Part shown: one piece after another, positions 1 to 6,732 of the stretch | Position numbering within the stretch: the first letter of the stretch is position 1 | Layout of the letters: every line of letters begins with the position of its first letter | NCBI GenBank assembly: GCA_959607715.1 | Contig: CAUHNN010000019.1 | Span: 1-26,530 of the forward strand | DNA: 26,530 bases | Reading direction: 5' to 3' | DNA from: an uncultured Eggerthella sp. | Lineage (GTDB): Bacteria; Actinomycetota; Coriobacteriia; Coriobacteriales; Eggerthellaceae | The notes under the pieces: generated by a model | Seen by the model: only the letters and a program-made list of their open reading frames with translations | What the model was told of the DNA's origin: nothing | Database searches by the model: none | Translations under genes and position numbers: made by a program

Positions 1-3
1 AAA

Positions 4-79
4 TGGAGCGGACGACGGGGTTCGAACCCGCGACCCCAACCTTGGCAAGGTTGTGCTCTACCAGCTGAGCCACGTCCGC
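4..79 (-). tRNA. tRNA-Gly (anticodon GCC)
   Basis: On the minus strand the acceptor stem GCGGACG (plus 73-79) pairs with CGTCCGC (plus 8-14), and the 3' CCA is encoded at 4-6. The anticodon loop reads TTGCCAA around GCC, and the T-arm carries GGTTCGAACCC. All cloverleaf parts are present in 76 nt. It is the first of two divergent tRNA genes at the left edge. Confidence 0.96.
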
Positions 80-91
80 GCGCAAGAAAGT

Positions 92-119
92 ATTATACGC
101 AATCGGAACCTGCACGCAA
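92..119 (-). promoter_or_regulatory. Promoter of tRNA-Gly
   Basis: On the minus strand a perfect -10 TATAAT (plus 92-97) lies 16 nt downstream of TTGCGT (plus 114-119), a partial -35. Transcription would start about 6 nt before the tRNA 5' end at 79. Confidence 0.6.
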
Positions 120-371
120 GAGGGATTTTGAATTTTTTTCTTCCCCTGCGACGCGCACTCGCCAAGTCCCGTGCGCGGCCCCTAACACTATGTCGTCAAC
201 AACGACTTCGTTACTCAGTAAAGACCTTCTCCGGCACCGGCGAGCCTTAGGCCCTTCCCCAGACGCCTTGAGCGAACCACCATCGTGGCTTCGCGCCCCT
301 CGCCGAACCCCCCCCCTTCGACGCTCCACGAGGGCCTTCTTCAAAAAGTGAAAGAAATTTCAGATAAGTAG
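120..371. other. Intergenic stretch between two divergent tRNA genes
   Basis: The gap from 80 to 429 holds the two outward-facing tRNA promoters at its ends. The middle has no open frame with a convincing start or ribosome-binding site. It contains a run of nine C at 308-316. No mobile element, attachment-site repeat or conserved RNA was recognised. Confidence 0.5.
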
Positions 372-399
372 TTGACGGTAAGAACGGTTCTGGTAATAT
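372..399 (+). promoter_or_regulatory. Promoter of tRNA-Val
   Basis: TTGACG at 372-377 is a near-perfect -35. It is followed after 16 nt by TAATAT at 394-399, preceded by TGG, which resembles an extended -10. The tRNA begins 31 nt downstream, so the primary transcript has a leader of about 24 nt. Confidence 0.65.
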
Positions 400-429
400 A
401 ACAACTCGCTGAAACGCTTCAGCTACTTC

Positions 430-504
430 GGGCGGTTAGCTCAGGGGGAGAGCGCTACCTTGACACGGTAGAGGTCACTGGTTCGATCCCAGTATCGCCC
501 ACCA
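430..504 (+). tRNA. tRNA-Val (anticodon GAC)
   Basis: Acceptor stem GGGCGGT (430-436) pairs with ATCGCCC (494-500), and the 3' ACCA is encoded at 501-504. The anticodon stem-loop CTACC-TTGACAC-GGTAG gives GAC, which reads valine codon GUC. The T-loop TTCGATC and D-arm are present. Confidence 0.96.
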
Positions 505-512
505 CTTAAAAC

Positions 513-552
513 GCAGGCCAGAGGCTTATAGCCGCTGGCCTGCTTTCATTTT
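513..552 (+). terminator. Rho-independent terminator after tRNA-Val
   Basis: A 9-bp perfect stem, GCAGGCCAG (513-521) with CTGGCCTGC (535-543), is followed by TTTCATTTT. It lies 9 nt after the tRNA CCA and separates it from the LysR gene. Confidence 0.85.
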
Positions 553-641
553 ATCTGTCGAAATGGCGAAGCGGCCATTACAGCGCCGGGGAGCCGGCCG
601 CTTTCGCAACCCGTCCCCTCGACCATGCGAAAGGGCTCTGT

Positions 642-1610
642 ATGCACACGAATGTTTCCCTTCAGCAAATGCGCTCGATCGTGGAAATCGCCGAATGCGG
701 ATCCATCAACGCCGCAAGCCAGCAGCTCTACATCTCTCAGCCCACGCTTTCCGCGACGGTGAAAGAAGTCGAAAGGGAACTCGGCATCGAGATCTTCAAC
801 CGCACGAATCGCGGCATCACCTTGACGAACGAAGGGATCGAGTTCATCGGATACGCCCGTCAGATCCTCGAGCAATTCGATCTGTTCGAAACGCGCTATT
901 CCTCCCCAAGCGCCACCCAGGCCGGCAGGCTCGCCATCTCTTCTCAGCACTACGCGTTCAGCGTCCATGCGTTCGTCGCCCTCGCCGAACAATACGAAGA
1001 AGAAGAATACAGCTTCTCCCTTCGGGAAACCCGCACCGCGGAAATCATCGAAGACGTTCGCCACTATCGAAGCGAGCTCGGCATACTCTATATAAGCGAG
1101 TTCAACCAAAAAGTGCTCATGAAAGCCTTCCGCGATGCCGGACTCGCGTTCACCCCGCTGTTTCAGGCGCACCCTCACGTTTTCGTCGGCCTTGGCCATC
1201 CCCTCGCCAAGCGCGACCACATCTCCCCCGAAGAACTCGAAGCCTATCCACGCTACTCCTTTGAGCAGGGAACGAACAATTCCTTCTTCTTCGCGGAAGA
1301 ACCCTTAAGCCAACTCCCCCATCGACAGAACATCACGTACTACGACAGGGGTACGCTCACCAACCTTCTGACCAATCACAATGGCTACACCATCTCAACG
1401 GGAGTCCTTTCGGGCGAAATGGGGCAAGACATCGCCTCCATCCCCCTCGATGTCGAAGAGACGATGACGGTCGGTCTGCTCTATCACGCCGAGCGCCCTC
1501 TTTCGCCGCTCGCGCAACGCTACATCGAGATCCTTCGCGCGGGGATCGAGGCCAATCCCACCGTCTCGACCTACTTCCCTCGCGCGAAAGGCGAATCCCA
1601 GGCTCGCTAA
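642..1610 (+). CDS. LysR-family transcriptional regulator
   Basis: A 322-residue protein with the layout of LysR-type regulators. The N-terminal winged helix-turn-helix lies at about residues 6-65; the recognition-helix region reads ASQQLYISQPTLSATVKEVE and the wing region NRTNRGITLTNEG. The rest, about 90-300, fits the periplasmic-binding-protein-like effector domain. The ATG at 642 is preceded by AAAGGG at a good distance. The effector cannot be read from the sequence. It is transcribed towards the desulfurase gene, and the two stop codons overlap by 4 bp. Position next to the Mo/Se island suggests, but does not show, a role there; many LysR proteins control a gene transcribed divergently, and here that side holds only tRNAs. 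Confidence 0.92.
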   Translation: MHTNVSLQQMRSIVEIAECGSINAASQQLYISQPTLSATVKEVERELGIEIFNRTNRGITLTNEGIEFIGYARQILEQFDLFETRYSSPSATQAGRLAISSQHYAFSVHAFVALAEQYEEEEYSFSLRETRTAEIIEDVRHYRSELGILYISEFNQKVLMKAFRDAGLAFTPLFQAHPHVFVGLGHPLAKRDHISPEELEAYPRYSFEQGTNNSFFFAEEPLSQLPHRQNITYYDRGTLTNLLTNHNGYTISTGVLSGEMGQDIASIPLDVEETMTVGLLYHAERPLSPLAQRYIEILRAGIEANPTVSTYFPRAKGESQAR

Positions 1611-2821
1611 CGCGCCCTCTCCGCTTGCTCAAGGTACGCCTTGAGCGTATCCACGAATATATCGGCGTCCTCCCGGGTGCTGTCCCACCCAAAGCTGATC
1701 CGCAGCGTGGCGCGCCCCAAGGAAAGCGGGATACCTGCAGCCTGGAGGGACAGCGGGTGCTTCGGCCTCCACGTCCCCGGAGGAACCGTCAGGTGGTTCG
1801 ACTCGCACGCCGACGCCTTGGATACGTACACCCCATGATCACTGAGATAATCGAGGGCCGCCTGGTTCTTCATCTTGGGGATGCTGAAATTGAACAGGTA
1901 CGGAGACCCGTCTTCACGCGAGTTGATTATCGCAGCGGGCAATTCCGACGCGATCCGCTGGGCAAGGTGGCGCCACAACCCCCGTACCCGCTCCTCCTGG
2001 GCAGCGCAGTCGGAAAAGGCGCACCTCACCGCTTCCGCGAATCCCGCGATCAAGAAAACCGCTTCCGTCCCCGATCGCAATCCGCGTTCTTGACCGCCGC
2101 CGAACGCGGTGGTGAACAGATCGGTGCCGCGCTTGACGTACAGCGCGCCTATCCCCTTCGGACCGCCGATCTTATGTGCTGAAAGGCTTGCCAGGTCGAC
2201 GCCCCAGGAGCGAACGGGAAGATCGATCTTGCCGAAAGCCTGAACCGCATCTGTGTGAACGACGGCGGACGGCGCCACTTCATCGCGAATGCGGCACACC
2301 TCCTCAATGGGCATGCGATACCCCAGTTCATTCTGGACGGTCATCACGCTCACAAGAGAAGTGGGCTTGTGAAGATACTCCCGATACGCCTCGAGATCGA
2401 ACGCGCCCCCTACCGCTTCGACGTAGGACACTTCCCATCCCTCGCGTTTAAGCCCCCGAATGGAACGCGTGACGGAAGGATGCTCCAAGGACGAGGTGAT
2501 GATCCCGCCCGCCTCCACCCCGCGAGCTCGGCATACACCGCGCACCGCGAGGTTATTCGACTCGGTCCCCCCCGACGTGAAGTAGATCTCATCCGGATCG
2601 ACCCCCAATGCATCGGCCACGATCGCGCGCGAGTGCTCAAGGCGGGCCTTGGCGCGCTTTCCCGCCGCATGCAGTGAAGAAGCGTTGCCGTATTCCTCTT
2701 CGAAAACGGAGCGCATGATGCCAACGACCTCCGGTCGAGGGCGCGACGTCGCCGCACTATCGAGGTAGACGACATCCCTCGATTCATCGCAGGAATCGTC
2801 GGGGGCGAAACCGTTCGACAT
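1607..2821 (-). CDS. Cysteine desulfurase, NifS/IscS type (class V aminotransferase)
   Basis: A 404-residue PLP enzyme that would release sulfur (or selenium) from cysteine (or selenocysteine) as an enzyme-bound persulfide. Visible landmarks: N-terminal YLDSAAT (19-25), SGGTESNN (83-90), the HTDAVQAFGK segment (189-198), the PLP-binding lysine in SAHKIGGPKG (K217), and a candidate catalytic cysteine in KASACESN (C339). I chose the ATG at 2821 because AGGAG lies just upstream; the longer frame to 2902 has no ribosome-binding site and an atypical hydrophobic N-terminus. It is divergent from mobAB across a 268-bp gap holding a long palindrome. Context suggests sulfur supply for molybdenum cofactor or formate dehydrogenase maturation; a housekeeping Fe-S role is equally possible because no iscU or sufBCD is adjacent. 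Confidence 0.9.
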   Translation of the reverse strand: MSNGFAPDDSCDESRDVVYLDSAATSRPRPEVVGIMRSVFEEEYGNASSLHAAGKRAKARLEHSRAIVADALGVDPDEIYFTSGGTESNNLAVRGVCRARGVEAGGIITSSLEHPSVTRSIRGLKREGWEVSYVEAVGGAFDLEAYREYLHKPTSLVSVMTVQNELGYRMPIEEVCRIRDEVAPSAVVHTDAVQAFGKIDLPVRSWGVDLASLSAHKIGGPKGIGALYVKRGTDLFTTAFGGGQERGLRSGTEAVFLIAGFAEAVRCAFSDCAAQEERVRGLWRHLAQRIASELPAAIINSREDGSPYLFNFSIPKMKNQAALDYLSDHGVYVSKASACESNHLTVPPGTWRPKHPLSLQAAGIPLSLGRATLRISFGWDSTREDADIFVDTLKAYLEQAERAR

Positions 2822-2921
2822 GAAAACTCCTATCGTCGAAAAGGGCAGGAACCCAAGCGGCAAAGGCAGGGAACCGATACGCGCACGGGTCCCTGCCATC
2901 ATATCCGAAGCAAACCACTGC

Positions 2922-2949
2922 GCCGTCTGCGCCGATCGGCGCAGACGGC
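2922..2949. repeat. Perfect 28-bp palindrome between desulfurase and mobAB
   Basis: GCCGTCTGCGCCGA is followed directly by its exact reverse complement, with no loop, centred between 2935 and 2936. Neither side has a T-run, so it does not look like a terminator. It sits about 100 bp upstream of the desulfurase start and 50 bp upstream of the mobAB -10. That placement fits an operator or a cruciform-forming site. Confidence 0.8.
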
Positions 2950-2996
2950 AAGCGGAGCAGCACGCTCACCCAACAAGCCCGAAGGTGGATCCCTTC

Positions 2997-3023
2997 AGTT
3001 GCTACAATGGCAGAAAAGCAACT
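2997..3023 (+). promoter_or_regulatory. mobAB promoter (extended -10) inside an inverted repeat
   Basis: TGCTACAAT at 3000-3008 matches an extended -10 (TGn plus TACAAT); no clear -35 is visible. The element is framed by AGTTGCT (2997-3003) and AGCAACT (3017-3023), exact reverse complements 13 nt apart, covering the -10 and the expected start point. This is a plausible repressor site. Confidence 0.5.
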
Positions 3024-3089
3024 TGATCGAGCGAGCAACCAAGCGGTGCCGCGACCAAACCCCCCAACAACCCGCCCTGGAGTATAGGC

Positions 3090-4307
3090 ATGGACCAGCC
3101 CATCATCGCATCACCCCTTCCCAGCCCAGCCGTTGCCTTCATCGGCAGAAAGAATTCCGGCAAAACGACGCTCGTGGAAAAGGTGATCGCGGAACTGACG
3201 CGACGCGACCACAGAGTGGGCAGCCTCAAGCACCATGGGCACCCCACCTTCGAAATCGACATCCCCGGAAAAGATTCGTATCGCCATCGTCAGGCAGGCT
3301 CACGGTCGACCGCGATCCTCTCCTCCTCGCGTTTCGCCCTCGTGCGTGAGCTCACCGCCGAAATGACCTGCCAGGAAGCCCTTTCGCTCATGCCAGGATA
3401 CGATCTCGTCGTCGTTGAAGGATTCCGCCAAGCGGGTCTTCCGTCCATCGAGCTCTTCCGAGAAGCCAACCAGCGCGATCGCGATGCCGCTACGGCCTTC
3501 GTCGAAGAGCTGCGGCTAACCGACGAAGGGCCGAATCCTGCCCGCCGATCATCCACCCATCCTGGGCGTCCCTTCGGCCTCGTTACCGACATGCCCCTTC
3601 TCTTCGACGAGGCACGCAGGGCGCATCTTCCCGTCTTCGGATTCGAGGAGATCGATGCGCTCTGCGATTTCTTGCAGAGCCGTTTCATCCGACAGCCTCT
3701 CACCATCGCCATCCAGGCCGGCGGCGAATCTCGCCGTATGGGCCACTCCAAAGCGCTCATGCCCTTTCTCGGTCGACCTCTGATCGAGCACATGATCGAT
3801 CTGGCCTACGACGCAGGCAGCGAAATCGTCGTCACGACAAACGAGTCCGATCGTCTTTCGTATCTGCTGGAACGCTACCCTCGCCTGCGGCTCGAGGGCG
3901 ACCTCACCTCCGAGCGAGGGGCCCTGCCCGGCCTTCTCACCGCGATCCACTCCGCGAAAAACGATCTTGTCGGCGTGGTCGCCTGCGACATGATCGCGTT
4001 CTCCCCTCGTATCCTGCTCGACGAGGCACTTGTCATGCAGGCCGAGGACCGTGCAGCGGTCATACCCTTCTCCAACGGCTTCTGGGAGCCCTTCGCAGGG
4101 GTCTATCGCGCCTCGCGATGCGAAGAGCAACTCAAAATCGAAGTCGAGAAAGGGACCAAGCGCATTCAGAGATTCCTCGAGAAAATCGACTGTCGTCCCT
4201 TCCCCAGCGAGCCCTACCACCACCGAGGGGCCATCAATCCCTTTGCGAACATCAACACGCAGGAAGAGCTCACGCAAGCCGAACTGCTTTTCCGTTTCTA
4301 CCGCTGA
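3090..4307 (+). CDS. mobAB: Fused MobB-MobA, molybdopterin-guanine dinucleotide synthesis
   Basis: A 405-residue two-domain protein. Residues about 14-200 are MobB-like: Walker A GRKNSGKTT (19-27), then LKHHGHPTFEID and the VVVEGFRQAG segment (107-116), typical of the GTP-binding Moco protein. Residues about 204-400 are MobA-like, the molybdenum cofactor guanylyltransferase that joins GMP to Mo-molybdopterin. It shows the nucleotide-binding AGGESRRMGHSK (210-221), a GALPGL loop and VACDM. The usual Asp before the Lys of the RMG motif is Ser here. The ATG at 3090 follows a GGAG. Fusions of MobA and MobB are known. Bis-MGD is the cofactor needed by FdnG encoded downstream, which explains the location. 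It could also serve other molybdoenzymes. Confidence 0.92.
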   Translation: MDQPIIASPLPSPAVAFIGRKNSGKTTLVEKVIAELTRRDHRVGSLKHHGHPTFEIDIPGKDSYRHRQAGSRSTAILSSSRFALVRELTAEMTCQEALSLMPGYDLVVVEGFRQAGLPSIELFREANQRDRDAATAFVEELRLTDEGPNPARRSSTHPGRPFGLVTDMPLLFDEARRAHLPVFGFEEIDALCDFLQSRFIRQPLTIAIQAGGESRRMGHSKALMPFLGRPLIEHMIDLAYDAGSEIVVTTNESDRLSYLLERYPRLRLEGDLTSERGALPGLLTAIHSAKNDLVGVVACDMIAFSPRILLDEALVMQAEDRAAVIPFSNGFWEPFAGVYRASRCEEQLKIEVEKGTKRIQRFLEKIDCRPFPSEPYHHRGAINPFANINTQEELTQAELLFRFYR

Positions 4308-4322
4308 CGCCCCAAACAAAAA

Positions 4323-4345
4323 GAGCCCACTTCGAAAGCGGGCTC
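4323..4345 (-). terminator. Terminator between convergent mobAB and modE-like gene
   Basis: GAGCCC (4323-4328) pairs with GGGCTC (4340-4345), extended by CTT/AAG inside. On the minus strand it is followed by TTTTTGTTT, a good U-tract for the modE-like transcript. It may also stop mobAB. Confidence 0.75.
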
Positions 4346-4357
4346 CACTCTTCAGCT

Positions 4358-4376
4358 CTTCGTTTGAGAAACGAAG
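4358..4376. terminator. Small hairpin next to the convergent terminator
   Basis: CTTCGTTT (4358-4365) and AAACGAAG (4369-4376) form an 8-bp perfect stem with a GAG loop, 12 bp past the modE-like stop. It has no clear T-run; it probably forms a paired terminator structure with the neighbouring hairpin. Confidence 0.4.
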
Positions 4377-4387
4377 AAAGATTGACG

Positions 4388-4864
4388 CTACTCGGGATCT
4401 ACGCTCCCGTAGCCCTTCCGGTGGAAGTCGAGCATCTTAACCTCTTCGATAAGCTCAGGAGAAGCGCTAAGCGGAAGGGACGTCGCGGGTTCGCCGAAAA
4501 ACAGCCCCGTGGCATCGAGCGACTCGAACATCTCGTCGAGCGCCTGATCCGCTGCATCCATGAGCTTCCGCTCGATCGAGCGATACCCATCGATGAGCGC
4601 TCGAGCCTCCGGGGTCAGGCGGGAACCTTGAGCTCCCATGCGGACGAACAAGGGAAAACCGAGGGATTCTTCGCTTTCCTTCGTGATGCGCCACGCCTTG
4701 CTGTAGGCCATGCCCATCACCTTCGCCGCTCGATTGAGGGAGCCCTCGCGCTCGACCAGTTCGCACAGGCTCACGACGCCGCGACCCAAACCGAACAATC
4801 GGGAACCGGGACGCTCCACCTTCAAATAAAGGCCAACATCCGCCGTCACATCACTGCGCTTCAT
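4388..4864 (-). CDS. ModE-like winged-helix regulator without molybdate-binding domain
   Basis: A 158-residue protein resembling the N-terminal DNA-binding domain of ModE, the LysR-like winged helix of molybdate-responsive regulators. The pattern runs from about residue 25 to 95: LCELVEREGSLNRAAKVMGM, then SKAWRITKESEESLGFPLF, then the wing with GSRLTPEARALIDGY. The rest, about 95-158, is helical and variable and has no Mop/TOBE molybdate-binding repeats, so it is about 100 residues shorter than E. coli ModE. The start at 4864 is preceded by GAGGGGG at 8 nt. It sits downstream of fdhE in the same direction (100-bp gap) and converges on mobAB, so regulation of molybdenum or formate dehydrogenase genes is likely. 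How it would sense a signal is not visible. Confidence 0.85.
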   Translation of the reverse strand: MKRSDVTADVGLYLKVERPGSRLFGLGRGVVSLCELVEREGSLNRAAKVMGMAYSKAWRITKESEESLGFPLFVRMGAQGSRLTPEARALIDGYRSIERKLMDAADQALDEMFESLDATGLFFGEPATSLPLSASPELIEEVKMLDFHRKGYGSVDPE

Positions 4865-4964
4865 TCAGAGCACCCCCTCACAAAGATTCATCTTACAACC
4901 GAACGAATCGGGACAACCAAAGCACCTGCGCGGAATCCGTCGCCGAACGCCGAGAAGACGATAC

Positions 4965-5888
4965 CTACGATTCGTCGACGCTCTCTTTCAGGCTTTCGAC
5001 ATGAAAACGAGGGTCGCTTGCGATGGCGTCGAGACGCGCCGTGACAACCTCCTCGACCTCGAAAGAGAACGGCATAAGGGTGTCTCCCACGAAAACCGAG
5101 CGAATGTAGCTACCGCACTCATCGCAGGTGGCGATACGATGCGCATCGTCGCCCTCGACGTTGAAATAATGAAGATGCGACTGGTTGCGCGTACCGCAGC
5201 GAGCACAGCGAATGCGCTCGAAATCCCACGTCGTTGCGCATTGCTCGCAATACAGCGTACGGCCACGCCCGTCAGTGGGGCTATCGGCCCCGCCGATCTT
5301 GGCAAGCGCGGGAGCGCATCCGCAGACCGGGCAAGCAAGCGGATGAGATACGCTTTCCCCGTCGCCAGGAAGCAGCTGCTTGAGCTTACGCGCCACCGGC
5401 TCAAGCTCAACGCGCAAGGAGAGCATGGCCATGAGAGCCGTCGTGTAGGCAAGATCCTTTTCGTAACCCTTTTCGACGAGAATGTCGCACAAGCCGTTGA
5501 GAAACGTCTCCGGAAACGATGCGGCCATGTCGAGGGAATCCCCCTCCAGGCAAGCAGCAAGATCGATGCCCGACAGCTCCTCGCACTGCTCTTCGGGGAA
5601 TCCGCCGTGGGAAACGACGTAGCCCCTTACGTTATCGAAGATCGCAAGAAAACGCTTCTCATCGAGCTTCGGTGCGGCGAAGGAGAAGATGGGGCGCGCC
5701 TCATCCCACGCTGATCGGATGTCCTCTTCGGAGGGAAGCTCGTACGAAGAAGCAGCGCTTACCGGCCCTCCCGACCAACGATCCATCTCTTCCCATAAGC
5801 CCTGGAAGAACTCCAAGCGAGCCACATCGGCTTCGTCGAGCGAGGAACGATACGATTCGATAACGCGATCGATGAGCTTAAGGTTCAT
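4965..5888 (-). CDS. fdhE: Formate dehydrogenase accessory protein FdhE
   Basis: A 307-residue protein of the FdhE family, cytoplasmic factors that bind the formate dehydrogenase catalytic subunit and are needed for its activity. The C-terminal half has four CxxC pairs typical of the family's rubredoxin-like metal sites: C186/C189, C214/C217, C228/C231 and C255/C258, within CPVCG, CEQC, CARCG and CDECG. The N-terminal half is helical. Start at 5888 is supported by AAAGGAG about 10 nt upstream. It lies directly downstream of fdnI, behind a strong hairpin, so it is probably the last, less expressed gene of the fdnGHI operon. Confidence 0.92.
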   Translation of the reverse strand: MNLKLIDRVIESYRSSLDEADVARLEFFQGLWEEMDRWSGGPVSAASSYELPSEEDIRSAWDEARPIFSFAAPKLDEKRFLAIFDNVRGYVVSHGGFPEEQCEELSGIDLAACLEGDSLDMAASFPETFLNGLCDILVEKGYEKDLAYTTALMAMLSLRVELEPVARKLKQLLPGDGESVSHPLACPVCGCAPALAKIGGADSPTDGRGRTLYCEQCATTWDFERIRCARCGTRNQSHLHYFNVEGDDAHRIATCDECGSYIRSVFVGDTLMPFSFEVEEVVTARLDAIASDPRFHVESLKESVDES

Positions 5889-5912
5889 GTCGCTATGACT
5901 CCTTTCACGAAA

Positions 5913-5951
5913 GAGGCCACCCCGTCAGCACTCGAAGAGCGGGGTGGCCTC
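5913..5951 (-). terminator. Intercistronic hairpin between fdnI and fdhE
   Basis: GAGGCCACCCCG (5913-5924) pairs perfectly over 12 bp with CGGGGTGGCCTC (5940-5951) around a 15-nt loop. On the minus strand it is followed by TTTCGTG, a short T-run, and then immediately by the fdhE ribosome-binding site. It could be a leaky terminator or an mRNA-stabilising end for fdnGHI. Confidence 0.75.
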
Positions 5952-5970
5952 CATTGTTGCTCAAAGACAA

Positions 5971-6732
5971 CTACTTCTCGATGACGTTGTCCTTTTTTTC
6001 GATTTCCCTACGTGCCCAATGCCCCCAATGGTAGAGAGCGTCGGACTCGTTGACATAACCATCGCCCCACATGAGCTTCCACGTGCCGCGGTACGGCTGG
6101 AAAACGCCCAATCCAAGGAAGATATGAGCGAGGCCGAACACGGCGATCAGCAGGAAGCCGACATCGTGGAGGAAGATCGTCACCGCGTACACCGCGCCAG
6201 GCAGCGCGAAGATCGTGGTGCCCAGCAGGAGGATCATGCCGGTGATGCCCATGAGGGCACCGGAGAACCAGAGCATGCCGTCGGCGAAACGCTGGCCGGA
6301 CTTCGTCTCGTCCTGGTCGGGCATATGGATCCACTTGGCCAAGAAGAGGTACGGCAGGAACAGGATCATCCATTTCTTGTCGTCGGAGTTCCATTTCGCG
6401 AACAGATTGCCGAAGACGTGGCGCACCCCCTGGGGCGATTTGATGGCGCTGATGAGGGGGACAACGACGAAGATGACGCCGATGACGCGATGCGACATGC
6501 GAATCGCGAACACCACATCGGGACCAACCGCCTGAGCGAGAGCAGGAACGAAAACGAACAGGCCGCTGATGGCCAGAAGGATGCAGGCGCTGACGGTGAT
6601 GCCGTGCGTAAGACGAGCCTGAAGGGAATGGCGCTTGATGTAGCGCTCGGTCCCCTTTCTCCTGCGCTCAGCAACGAATTCGCTGTCCTTGCGAGCAGCC
6701 TCGGGGGAAACGACGACGGTTTCCTTACTCAT
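5971..6732 (-). CDS. fdnI: Formate dehydrogenase cytochrome b subunit (gamma)
   Basis: A 253-residue membrane protein, the diheme cytochrome b that passes electrons from the periplasmic formate dehydrogenase to quinone. It has four hydrophobic segments at about 44-66, 80-97, 153-175 and 181-208. Candidate heme ligands are H43, H81, H189 and H203; the 14-residue spacing of the last pair equals that of the known ligands H155/H169 in E. coli FdnI. I chose the ATG at 6732 because it overlaps the fdnH stop by 8 bp, as in translationally coupled genes; the longer frame to 6924 runs inside fdnH. Confidence 0.92.
   Translation of the reverse strand: MSKETVVVSPEAARKDSEFVAERRRKGTERYIKRHSLQARLTHGITVSACILLAISGLFVFVPALAQAVGPDVVFAIRMSHRVIGVIFVVVPLISAIKSPQGVRHVFGNLFAKWNSDDKKWMILFLPYLFLAKWIHMPDQDETKSGQRFADGMLWFSGALMGITGMILLLGTTIFALPGAVYAVTIFLHDVGFLLIAVFGLAHIFLGLGVFQPYRGTWKLMWGDGYVNESDALYHWGHWARREIEKKDNVIEK

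Noticed and set aside
1..510. Integration site of a mobile element at the tRNA genes
   Set aside because: Both tRNAs are complete, no repeated tRNA 3' end was noticed, and no integrase or transposase is encoded in the window.
2922..2949. The palindrome as a terminator
   Set aside because: There is no loop and no T-tract on either strand, and it lies between two divergent genes where no transcript needs ending.
3003..3023. A classical E. coli-type ModE operator at mobAB
   Set aside because: The inverted repeat arms do not resemble the AT-rich ModE consensus, so the regulator cannot be named.
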